DNA from: Atkinsonella hypoxylon
Taxonomy: Eukaryota; Ascomycota; Sordariomycetes; Hypocreales; Clavicipitaceae
DNA: 64,000 nt
Direction of reading: 5' to 3'
Assembly (NCBI GenBank): GCA_000729835.1
Contig: JFHB01000094.1
Span: 47,193-111,192, forward strand
Shown here: positions 20,393-31,378 of the stretch, piece after piece
Layout of the letters: each line of letters opens with the position of its first letter
Numbering within the stretch: position 1 is the stretch's first letter
The notes under the pieces: generated by a model
The model's database searches: none
Told to the model about the DNA's origin: nothing
What the model saw: only the letters and a program-made list of their open reading frames with translations
Program-made: the position numbers and the translations under genes

Positions 20393-20983
20393 TTAAGACG
20401 CGCACAGCGTAAGAGTCACCTCAGTGGGTGAGTGGCAGCCATAAACCTTCGAGCCGCCGTCGCTGTAGCATGAATCATCATTGGGCTGGCAGTTGAAAGC
20501 CTGACAATTAGGGGCGCCGAGGGTGTTGTGCTCATTAAGGAAGGGATTACCCCATTTCTTGCTGAGCTCATCTGGCAAAGACATACATAGTCAGAGCTTC
20601 TGCGTCTTGGGTCAAAGGGCCAAGCTTGCGAGAAGGGGGAACTTACAGTAGGCCATATCGTTCTGGGAGGAGTATCCAAAGAACAAGGGGCCGTCGAGCC
20701 TCTGGTTCTTGGCAACCTTGATGGTCTGGACATCTGTCAGTCAGGAGCTCAACGACTTCCGAGCCGCTTGATCTAGACATACCGAGCCGCCATTCCTGAA
20801 TGTCTCATGGTAATCTTGACCTTTTGACAGTTGCGTGAGAGAACCAGGTTGCTTGTTGGAGTCGTAGGGCCAGGACTGCACGAAGACATCATAGGCGCAA
20901 TTGTTGATGACTTTTGCTGTATTTGTATCATCAGCGCAGACGAGGCCGACGGCGGCAGCGAGGGCAAGGATGGAGGTCTTCAT
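20393..20983 (-). CDS. Small secreted BYS1/thaumatin-like protein
   Basis: Three exons on the minus strand, 20983-20783, 20725-20647 and 20571-20393; 152 aa. The introns are 57 and 75 bp with GTATGT/GTAAGT donors. The first acceptor is taken as TCCAG (after 20726), because the nearer GACAG site shifts the frame. The protein has a signal peptide (MKTSILALAAAVGLVCA). The mature chain opens with a thaumatin-like strand VINNCAYDVFVQSWP, then GGSTIKVAK and a cysteine-rich C-terminal part (six Cys from NCQAFNC to TLCAS), probably disulfide-bonded. This fits the BYS1 family of secreted or surface fungal proteins, whose biochemical role is unknown. The 5' leader is rich in tgatgttg-like and ggtggt words. 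It is the last intact gene before the transposon block. Confidence 0.85.
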
Positions 20984-21315
20984 TGTGTTGGGTGGGTGAG
21001 TTGTTGATGTTGATGTTGTTACGAGGCAGATGGTTACTTGTGGATGAGTGAGGGCGATGGTGGTGGTGGTGATTGTTGGGTTTGTCCGTGTCGAGCAGAA
21101 TTCGTCCTTTTTATATACACGACATCTCAAGTCACAGCCGACGGCCCGTCATGGTCCTTGTCATCTCGCGGATACGAGGTGATGATGCACAACTTGCAGA
21201 GCCGCATGGCCTCATCGCTGACTCGTGTGCTTCGCTTCGCCTGTTGTCTCTTTAAGAATTAGGTAACTAGTTAGACTCTCTGAGAATCGAGTGAGGAGTG
21301 AACAGTACCAGGGCA

Positions 21316-21335
21316 CGTACCTAGGTACCTACGTA
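21316..21335. repeat. acctaggt palindromic motif
   Basis: The word gtacctaggtacctacgta, sharing its core with the palindromes at 11723-11748 and 22331-22371. Confidence 0.75.
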
Positions 21336-22050
21336 GCAATGAATGTCTGGTCGGGTACTTGGTACAGTGCTTTCGTACAGTGCTGGGTCCACAGTGCCAC
21401 CTCGGTGTGCCCGCTAATTAAAGTTCCGTCATTCGGCTCATTCGGCTTAACTTTTGTTCGATTTCCAAGTTTGGCTTGCGCATGCTTCGTAGCTAACCCT
21501 TTCTTGGCGGCTCATGGCTGGGGTCCGACCCGCCCCGTCTCATCCGCCGGGCACCCTGACAGTAACAGACAGGGCCGGAGCCTGCCGCTACACCGTCATT
21601 CGAGTGCCTTCGCTAGTGCCGCTAAAAGAGACGCCAAAAGCAGCCACCTATGTAACCTCTCCAAAAGTTTCCTAACATCAGTGAGCAAGGTAGCTAGCTC
21701 GGGTGCGGGATTTATTACTGGAGCCGAGTGATACTACTGCGCGTTTATGCACCTACTTGCCGAAGCCATCAATTCCAACATGAAGCTGTATATTTCGGTT
21801 GTCTCGGATGCATCTTGGCCGAGCCCAGTATTGGAGCAAACAAAGCGTGTGCATGCATTCATTCCACTTTGATTTCATGAATTCTACCAGTTTGGCGGCC
21901 TGCAGGTCGGACAGCACAACGCTACGGAGGCTGCGGAGCTGAATACACGAGGTAACTACCTTCGGAGTAGATCTTGCGAACAGGTTGGGCCTAGCGGAAT
22001 ACTATAGTTGAGGCGAGTTATTTCATGACATCTCGCCTAACTACCCACCC

Positions 22051-22073
22051 TACGTACGTACGTACGTACGTAG
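22051..22073. repeat. (ACGT)n microsatellite
   Basis: About five tacg units in a row; the tract is its own reverse complement and is followed at once by a GC-rich palindromic stretch. Confidence 0.9.
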
Positions 22074-22330
22074 GCGCGCGGCGCGCCAACCTGGTCCCTA
22101 AGCCTTCACAAGACAGACCAAACCCTATGACAGTACTTTGGTCAGGCCATGGTGATAATTCCAGGTTGTCTTGTGATTCATGTGGGAAGAAAGTTTGTTT
22201 TCCAAGGATCCTGGGTTGGCGCGCGATGGTACCTTGATACGAGGTGCCTTACCATCGCGACAATCCAGATCCCAGTACGATGCAAATCCCTGGTTTGGTG
22301 TGCGATGGTAGTTACGTAATTCAGTACCAA

Positions 22331-22371
22331 GTACCTACCTACCTAGGTGGGTACCTAGGTACCTAGGTAGT
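22331..22371. repeat. acctaggt repeat/palindrome cluster
   Basis: Repeated acctacct and acctaggt words forming overlapping palindromes, the longest of three such sites in the window. Confidence 0.8.
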
Positions 22372-23390
22372 TACTATCTCTCGTGTACCTAGTTCGTGAC
22401 TGTGAAAGGGACATCCGAAGCAGAATGTCAGTATCGTGACAAGGCCCTCGCTCAGGAAGCAGCACGATGCACCATCTGCTACGCCGCAGATGCCAGGATT
22501 ATAGTTAGCAAACTGCCTCGTACTCCGAGCTGTACGTCGTATATGGTAATACAAGTTACAAAGAGGCGCATCGTACGTCTTTACCGCCATATCGGGTGGT
22601 ACCAAAGATCTCTCGAGGTCTCATGGCAGACCCAGGCCACGTGGGGCATCGGTACGAAGTTGGTGTCATTTTATTACTCCCGTAACTACTCCGCCCTTTA
22701 TTATTCGTATTCATTCATTCTTCGTCCCCAAAAACCGACCCGGATAGCCTCACTTCAGATCGATCGCCCCGATCTATGACACTGCCCTCTAGGCAGAGTA
22801 AACACAGAAGGACCCGACACGCCGCTAGCCCGGGTAGTCAGCTAAACAGCAACAGCAGCCACAGCAGCCACAGCCTTGTCCTAGTAAGCAGAGGTACTAG
22901 ATAGCTAGTGTATTTCAATAACAGTAATTAGTCCCTAAAAAGATTGGGCGATTGGCGCGCAGCGGTGTGACGCGCTTCTTATATCAGAGCGCTGCCGCCC
23001 CCGGGTGAATCGACTCTTGCGCGCGGCCCGAATAAAACACGGCGACTTTTTGCTCATGTTCGAAACCCCTTGAGAATGGCTATTCGACGAGTTTCACCTC
23101 CGCACGGCAATTCAGTGTGCCATATGTGGTTGGCATGCAGTACGCTCAATTGCCAAGCCTGCGATGTGGCACGCGCATATGTACACTCGACATTCTAGAC
23201 TGTAATTCAAGAGCCACCGTGGGAAGCGTCTTGCAGGGACTTTGAGCCACTGTCCTTCGTTCTGCCTCTACTTCCTGTCATTTGGTAACATGACTCTCGT
23301 GCCTATAACATCGATATGATCTTATGAGGCTGAGGTGTGTTGAGGGAGGTACGAGCGGATACATTACAATATCGTTGACGTCATCTATAT

Positions 23391-23815
23391 GATTGAAAGA
23401 ACAAGCAGGAACGGATCATATTACTTGTATTAATATCATCCAGCGTTATTAAGATTCTAAAGCTTTTTTCTTCTTCTTCATTATTTAATTCTACAATTGT
23501 TTTATTATAACTTTTATAGGTTATAAGCCCAGCCTATACTACAAAATTTTAATTGTTAATCCTAGGACCCTATAATACTAAATTACCCCACTAATTTAAA
23601 TTTTTGTTAATCCCTACAATTTCACTATTACTACTAGTTGCCCTAGCTATTATAATTGCATTAAATCTATTACTGCTAATCAATTTAATTATTATTTCTC
23701 TGCTTATTTTATTAAATTTATTGCTTAAACATTAGTTTTAAATTAAAAGTTTTATTCCTAATTAGTAAACAATCCCTTTACGCTATCTAGAACTTTTTAG
23801 CTTATTCTATATACA
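23391..23815 (+). mobile_element. Start of the RIP-mutated block; leader of a decayed copia-type element
   Basis: Composition turns abruptly AT-rich here. At 23519-23530 the sequence ggttataagccc equals, allowing one G-to-A change, the primer-binding site of the copia elements farther right (ggttatgagccc at 41926). What follows therefore looks like the untranslated leader of a copia element, cut off at 23816. It could be the 5' part of the second copia lineage that continues at 26935; no 5' LTR is recognisable upstream. Confidence 0.45.
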
Positions 23816-24138
23816 TGTTATGGACTCGAGCCTTAGGCTCGGGTCTTTCAGTAGAGGGAGAACAGCAGAAGAGGGACAGAGATCTATATAGGTGAAGGGA
23901 TAGGAGCGAGCCGCATTCGTTTAGGGGTTAGCCGGACTTTACTAGGCCCTAGAGAGAGGACCTTAGCTACAGAGCATATACTAAAAGGGGCTCCTAAGGG
24001 GATAGACCTACCTCTAGATATATAGTATAGGGGCATAGGGAGGCTTCTAGTTCCTTCTCTCTTCCTCCTTTCCTCCCTATAATTATAGTTCTTATTATAG
24101 ACGCTAGTTAGCAGCAGCCACTAGGTCAGTCCATTACA
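23816..24138 (-). mobile_element. Solo LTR of the 323-bp LTR family, inverted
   Basis: The reverse complement of the LTRs at 36727-37049 and 52222-52544, with the same length of 323 bp. It keeps the intact ends (TGTAATGGAC ... GTCCATAACA) and is less mutated than the other two. No matching target duplication is visible, and its right end abuts the truncated copia copy directly. Confidence 0.85.
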
Positions 24139-26243
24139 TCTACCAAGCAACCCTATAGAAGCTATAGAGGCCCCTAAAGCCCCTATATCTATAGAAGCCC
24201 CTTAGGCTAATATAGAACCTATAGAAGCTGAAGCTGATGCTAATGCTATGGATTTAGATAGAGACATATTTTCCTTAATTAAGGATCTATGCTTTAAGGC
24301 TAGGACTAAAGTAGCTATTACTTCTAATAGCAAGAATGAACTTCCTAATACGTAGAAGCTAAAAAGCTCTGCTAAGCAGCATTGGATAGAAGCTACCTAT
24401 AGCGAATTTAAGCAGCTATTAGCTGCTAGAACCTTTAAATTTATAGGGAAAGACTAAGTACCTAAGGGCTAAAGAGTTCTAAAGAATAGGCTTATTTATA
24501 GGCTAAAAAAGGATAAAGAAAATAATCCTATAAAATATAAGGCCTGCCTTATTGCTAAGGGATTTATATAAATAGAAGGTTAAGACTATCTAGAGACCTT
24601 TGCTGCAACTAGTATTCCTCCTAGCTAGCGTATATTATTAGCTCTTGCAGCTTTTAATAACTAGGAAGTTAAGTAAATCGACTTTATAGAAGCGTTTTTA
24701 AATAGCAAGCTAAAGGAAGCTATTTATATAGAAATCCTAGATAGATTCATTGAATTTGCAGAAGCAACGCTATTAGTAGCTAAGCTACTAAAAAGCTGTA
24801 ATTATAAGCCCTCTAAAGAGCAAGTAATTAAGCTAGAAAAATCCCTCTATAGTTTAAAGCAAAGTCCTAGAGAATAGCAGCAAATTCTAACAGAATTACT
24901 TTAAAAGCATAGATTTAAACCTCTTATATTAGACCCAGCAGTCTTTTATAACCCAGCTATATCTATATATATTGCTACTTACGTAGATAACTGTCTTCTA
25001 ATTAGTCTAAATCTAAGCTATATTAACAAGCTAAAGAAGCTATTATATAAAGCTTATCTAATAGAAGATAGAGGACCAGCAGAATTCTTTCTAGGTATAT
25101 AAATTACCTATAATAGGTCTAAAAGGTCTATTAAAATCCACTAATCTTAATACATTCTTAAAGCCCTAGAAAGATTCAAAATACTAGATATTAAGCTAGC
25201 TTCTATCCCTATATAGCTAGGAATTCTAAAGCAACTAGTTATAAAACTTCTCTTAAAATCCGATTATAAGCTTTATTAGAGCATAATAGGCACTATAATA
25301 TACCTTATATTGCTAACTAGGGCTAATATTGCTTTTTCCGTTCAGTGGCTATCAACCTTTCTAGCTAAGCCCTATATAGAGCACCTAAACGCCTCTAAGC
25401 ACCTCCTAAGGTACTTAAGTAGTACTAGAAGCTTTACTATTATTTATAAGCGTTCTAGTCTACACCCTATAGGGTCTTCTTCTAAAGCTTCTAATAGTTC
25501 TATTAGTTATAAAGAAGTACTTAAGACCCTCCTTAGTTATTGCAATAGCGATTTTGCTAGTGACAAAGTCTCTTCTAAATCAACCTATGCTTATCTATAT
25601 AAGCTAGCTAGTAGACCTATTAGCTGGAAATCGAAGAAAGCTAGTACTATTGCTCTTTCTACTTTAGAAGTAGAATCTAATGCATTATCTAAAGCTATTA
25701 GGGAATTAGAGTAGCTCTACAGCCTTTTTAAGGAGATAAAGCTGCCTTTAACCCCTTCTATTCCTATTAGGTATAATAATTAAGGCGCTATAGTTACTGC
25801 TTACAACTTAACGTTATATAGTAGGACTAAGCACACCCTTTTAAAGTTTAACTACATTAGGGAAAAGATTTATAAAGGTATAGCTAAGGTTAGTTATATT
25901 AATATAAATTAGATGCCAGTAGATAGCCTAACTAAGCCTTTTACTATTTAAAAGCATTAACAATTTATTAAGTTACTAGAGCTTTCTAGCTAGCTTATAA
26001 AAGCAATAAAAACACTTAAAAAATCGAAAAGCAACGAAAAAACAGTTAAAAATCGAAAACAATAAAAACAATTAACAACAACTAGTTATATTTAACTATA
26101 ACTACCCTAGAATTACTGGAATTAGTTATGTTATTTAGTTCTGTTATTAGTACTGTATTTCGTTAGTTAATTCTAACTTAGATATCCTTTAAAGGAGCTA
26201 AGTTGCTTATAGAACTAGTTACTTCTTACATTTCTAGAGGGAG
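24139..26243 (+). pseudogene. 5'-truncated Ty1/copia element (copy A): RT and RNase H remains
   Basis: Collinear with the 3' third of copies B and C. The reverse transcriptase motif LY(G/S)LKQSPRE lies at about 24845-24880, and the RNase H region SKKASTIALSTLE at about 25630-25680, both in one frame. In-frame TAA and TAG replace Gln and Trp codons throughout. A purine tract (agagggag) precedes the 3' LTR. gag, protease and integrase are missing because the copy begins abruptly at the 323-bp LTR. Confidence 0.88.
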
Positions 26244-26934
26244 TATTAAAAATAAGCTACCCTATATAGCCTATTTTTATGCCTACTAGTTGCTCTATTA
26301 CGTAACCCTTATTAGGTCTTATTACATTGATTTTTAGTAGAGATATCGCTGTTACTAGATACAAAACATCTAGAATTAACTAAGGCAAAGTTGCTTAATC
26401 TATAGTTAACTTTAACTGCGATTTTCTCTACAACTAGCAATAGTAGAAATTTAAGAAGTATACTATTTAAAAGCCTAGAATTAGGGCTATCTAACGGTAT
26501 AATTGTTAGATAGAGTTGCTTATAAGGGTTGCTTATTATTAGTGGAATTTATTAAATTGTGCATATAGGCGTCTCGTTTGTATAGCTGTAAGTCGATTTT
26601 TTTGTTTTTATATAGTAAATCTTTTTGCGGAAATTATAAAGTAGCCTATAAGCCCCTTCTAGCAACTACGGCCTGCTAATATAGTTAGTAGGTCTATAAG
26701 GGACTAGAAAGATTCGAGATCCTACCCTTACTTGTTCGTTACAGCGCTCTTAATATAAGATACCACTATTATTATAGTTATCTACTGCCTCTACGTGATC
26801 TATACTATACACTACAGCTTGATTTAGGCCGCTGCTGCTTCCACTACGTGATAATTGCTAGGAGCAATTACAGGTGCTAAATATAAGAGACCACTACCCT
26901 CTTCTATCTAGTTCTGTAATCCCTATTATTTTCA
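26244..26934 (+). mobile_element. 3' LTR of copia copy A
   Basis: A 691-bp LTR of the ~690-bp family. Its TG start reads TA (RIP) and it ends in ttttca. It is one of the more mutated of the five LTRs. Confidence 0.9.
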
Positions 26935-29900
26935 ATAAGAGGCATCCCTAAATATAGCTAAGCTGAATTCGCAACCAACGCAACATTCTAAGAGCTCGTT
27001 AGCAACCTGCGAAAGTCAATTAGTATTGCAGAAGCACAGAAGGAAATCAGCTAATTCTACGTTAGATTTAACTAACTTAATATTAATAACGAAGCTCTCT
27101 ATATAGACTGTTAATATTAACGTTTAAGAGACCCTAGCTGTAGCAGAAGTAAGACCTAAAAACAACGCTGCTTTATCTATAGAAAAGAAGAATATTAGTT
27201 AATAAAGTACAGCAAAAAAGAGCGTTAAGAAGTACAGTAAAGATAGTAGAATAATAAGAAGTATAGAATCTCTCCTTTAGACAGCAAATTTAAAGCCTAT
27301 CTATAGGCATATAAAGGATTAAGTAAACCTATATAGAATAACAGTTCTAATAATACTTAGGATATAAGTAAGGCATTTATTAAAGAATCTAATACAGCTA
27401 ATAAAGGAAAAGCTCCTTAGCTAACAATTATATAATTCTTTACTAATGCTATAACTATAGACAATAGAGCTTTCTTCTAGAACCTTAAGGAAGAAGCCTA
27501 CTAGTATACCCTATATAAGGAAGACCTATTTACAGAAGATTAATTAAATCCTATAGATTCCTTGTTATATTTATTATCTTATATATTAAAGGAACGTTAT
27601 TCTAGTAAGACATTTAGAGGCATCTTGCTTAACACTAGAGCAGCAAGCGTATTAACAGCTAGAATTAACTAAGTATAGGCACTAGTAAAGAAAATGCCTT
27701 TATTAAAGATAAATTTATCTAATTAACACTATATAATTACATTTAGCGTAGAATTAGCAACTTTAATAGGCTTTATTATAGTTCTAATAGTCTTCAGCCT
27801 AATTACATTCTACGTAATTAATATAAGCACCCTATTCCTATACAGCATTAATAATATAGATAAGATATATATAAAGCTTAACAACCTTAAAAATATACTA
27901 ATTTAAGGCAATTAAAAGGTTTCTATTATCTAGAAATAAGGACATCTATAGTAAACTCTAGAAGCTATAAAAGCAGCTGCATTCTTCTTATTAGAAAAGC
28001 AAATCTATTAACTTTATTGTTAATTTAGGCATCTCTCTATACAACAATTAACGAAAATTCTATAATATATAGGTAAAGATATTAGTAATAATAACGCTAT
28101 TAATAGAATTATATAAGTCTGCTACTACTGCTAACTTAACAGTAAATTACCTAGTTAATTCCGATTTACGTTAAAAGATAACTATAACTTTAACTATAAA
28201 ATTATTGTTAATATTATATATCTAGATAGCAGCTCTATTCTTTACGTTGTTAATTCTGCAACCTTGTTCTAGGCAGCCTGCTTTCTAGAACCCTAAAAGC
28301 AGAAAGTATAAAATATCTAGAATATATTAAAAGAATGCTAGATTAATACCTATCTAGGTCCTTCTAAATAGATAGTTTATAATGCTAAAAAGAACTTTAT
28401 ATCTACTAAATTCCGCTATTATATATAAATATTGTCTATTAATATTAATAAAGTTCCTATTAAAGCCTATAACAGCATTAGTAAAGTTAAATAGTACTAT
28501 AGCTTATTATAAAGAGCTTACAATATTATTAACAATAAATTAGGCACTAATACTAGTATTATAAAGGATTAAAAGCTTTAAATAGCTGTTAAAGCTGTTA
28601 ATAATTCTGCTAGACCTAATAGTCTTATGCCTATATTATTAGTCTTTAGTTCCTACTTCTATATAACAAATAATTTACCTCTAAGCCTTTCTGTAATATA
28701 ATAAGCTTTAATTCTATATAAAGCTACTAATAAAGCCTAAAAGTGCCTAGTATAAAGATAAATTTATAATGCTCTTGCCTCCTGCAATAGCCTAAATATA
28801 ACACCTACATATTTACTGCCTCTACAGTTAGAAGTGCGTATATAGCGTAAAAAAGAAGGCTAGTAAGGCCCCTATAAGCTGCTTACTATAGATAGCAAAG
28901 AATGCACTATATAAATGCCTTATAGCTCTATTTGTTTTTACATAACTATTGTAAAACCCTACTATTATAATAACAATAAATCTAATAATTATTCTGCTGT
29001 TTCTAACGTTATACCTAATAAAAGCAATATAGAATCTCTACTTAAAAGTAATTCTATTCTACTAAAGAAGAGAGAAAGACCTCTAAAGGCAAAATAACTA
29101 ATTAATCTAAACCTAATATAGAAAAGAGGTCCTAGAAAACTAAGAAAGAACTCTCTTTCTATTCTAATTAATTCTATATAAAATTCCTCTACTTTTAACA
29201 ATAAACTAAATAGATATATTACTGTTTCTAGCCTAAATGCTAGTAGTCCTTATAATCTTAATCCTAGTAGTAATATTAATTCTACTTATATATTACTATA
29301 TAAATCTAGCAATAAAATTTTCCTTTCTACAAAAGAAATAGTAAACTATAACTTAGCTATATAACTAAAGAAAGACAATAAGATTACAGCAAAAGGTACT
29401 CTATTTAAGGCATTTAACTAAGCTAAAATTAACGCACTATTAGCTAAAGACGTCTTCTAATTTATTAAATTTAACCCTACTGTATATAATAACTATATCT
29501 TTAAATCTTATATAGTTTAAGAAGTTAAAGGAAAAGGAACTATATTACTGTATAAAAAGTTAAGACTAGTTATCTAAGGATATAATAACAGCAATAAATT
29601 GTTAATTTTAACGCAATCCTTAACAATTTAATAAGCTAGTTAATGCCTAATTATAGCACTAGCTTTATCTCTCTAAAAACGCAATATTGTCTTATAGATC
29701 TACAATATTATATAGGCTTATATACAATCTAACACTAATTTAAACAGATTAATTATTGCACAACTTCCTAACTAAATTAGACACCTATATCTCTACAATA
29801 CAGTAATAGAAGTAATTAAGCCTCTATATAGAATTGCTAAAGCAGGTATATATTAGTAGTCTATATACTTCTGCTACTACTGTAACAATTTAAGTATAGT

Positions 29901-31057
29901 TATATTAATATATAACCCCTACTTACTAATATTAAATAATAAGAATTACTTTAGAATTGTTAGAATATAGACTAACAATACGCTAGAACTAAGCAATAGA
30001 ACCTTCTTTAACTGTAAGGAATCTAAACTATAGAAAGCTAATTTTACTATAAAGCTAAAGCAGAGCTTAACAGCAGAAACACTACTAATTTTTAATAGAT
30101 ATATATTAACTAAATCTAATAACAGCACTTTAACTCTTTACTAGAAAGGTTAAAGCAAGAGAATTTAACCTGTTAATACTACTAGTGTTAATATAGATTT
30201 AATAAAACAATAGTACATTAAGCAATAAGCCTGCAGCGCGTATATTGCTACAATCTATTAACTAGAAGCTGTATTTAACCTTTCTATTGCTGTACAACAG
30301 TAAGATATTACAATTAACAATATTAAACAACTAAATAAGAGGCTTTAATAGTAGATTAATAACTAAACCTATAGATTACAATATATCCTAATAGACCTTC
30401 TCTCTGCTAAATTATATATATTTATTAATAGATCCTTTATAAACAATAAAGATTTAAGCTCTTAGATAGAATATATAATTATCCTAGGCAATAAAGGAGC
30501 TTGCAAAGAGAACGCTAAATTTGTAATAAAAGGTAACATTATTATATATAGCTCTATTAAAAGCAAGAGAGTTATAAGGAGCGCGCTTACATTAGAACTA
30601 TACAGTATAGTGTAAGGCGTAGATATATTCTATGCTATTAGTACTACGTTAAATATAGTAATAAAGCAGCTATAGATACTGCTAATTCTACTAGTAGTCT
30701 GTATAGATTTATTCTTATTATATAAATGCCTTATAAAGCTTAGTACAATAAAGGAAAAGAGATTAATAATTAACATTATAGCACTATATTAATTATACAA
30801 AAGGCGCAAAATTAACGAAATCCGTTAGATTAACAGCAAAGATAATATCGCTAATTTAATAATAAAAGCAACGCTAAATAAGACTCTTAAATCCTTTATT
30901 AATAACAATAAGGCTAATATATAGGTAGAAGGCTAAGTAAAAAGACCTATAAATTAATGTAGAAGGATATTAGATTTATTGTTGTTTATTCCTTTAATCT
31001 ATTTTATTATTACTGTAACTGTTAAAGTTACTCTACTAGCACAATAAAAAGAGAGAC
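26935..31057 (+). pseudogene. Second Ty1/copia lineage, gag-pol remains
   Basis: One reading frame, broken only by TAA/TAG, runs through recognisable domains. Protease: GILL followed by NTR where DTG is expected, near 27619. Integrase: a His box near 28018-28050 and CYYC near 28120, then GPYKLLTIDSKECTI ending near 28915 and the VKPYY motif. Reverse transcriptase (about 29430-30120): EVKGKGT, RLVI-GY, ILTQSLTI, AQLPN-IRHLY, IKPLYRIAKAG. RNase H (about 30390-30900): FINRSFINNKDLSS, SIKSKRV. The domain order PR-IN-RT-RH is that of copia, but the sequence differs strongly from copies A-C. The left end adjoins copy A's LTR. Confidence 0.82.
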
Positions 31058-31378
31058 TGCTAGTGTTAAAATCGTTATAACTCTATTGTGCGATTCTAGC
31101 GCCTATATAGGTAGATATAACTGCTAATTAGTTGCATCTGCACACTAGTCTCCACTTACATTAGAGTCACTAATACCCCTTAATTCCCCCTTAATACAAC
31201 ACTATGCCTAAGGCATATAAGGCATCCAACGGGGTATATAATGTAGCCTCTTTTACTAGTTAGATATAACTCCTAGATAACCGAATTTGAACCTCTTTGA
31301 TGTAAATACTAGTGCACTAGTGAATTGGTTATAGGACCGACTCGAAGGAGTATAAATTAGACCCTTGGTCTGTCGACA
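31058..31378 (+). mobile_element. Probable 3' LTR of the second copia lineage
   Basis: It follows a purine tract (aaagagagac), starts tgctagtgttaaaatcg and ends near tgtcgaca. It is clearly less AT-rich than its surroundings. Exact ends are uncertain because no second copy is in the window. Confidence 0.4.

Larger units (their letters stand above)
20984..23390. other. Gene-free flank between the last gene and the AT-rich block
   Basis: No supportable gene in 2.4 kb. It contains acctaggt palindromes, an ACGT microsatellite followed by a GC-rich palindromic gcgcgc stretch (about 22073-22087), and short cagcagcca units (22845-22875). A 127-codon frame at 22396-22779 starts with GTG and resembles nothing I know. 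Base composition is still normal up to about 23,390. Confidence 0.5.

Noticed and set aside
22396..22779. 127-codon plus-strand frame near the heterochromatin edge
   Set aside because: GTG start, no recognisable domain, mixed composition and no splice-consistent extension.
25310..25714. 134-codon open frame as an independent gene
   Set aside because: It is the RNase H segment of copia copy A, in the same frame as the interrupted RT upstream.
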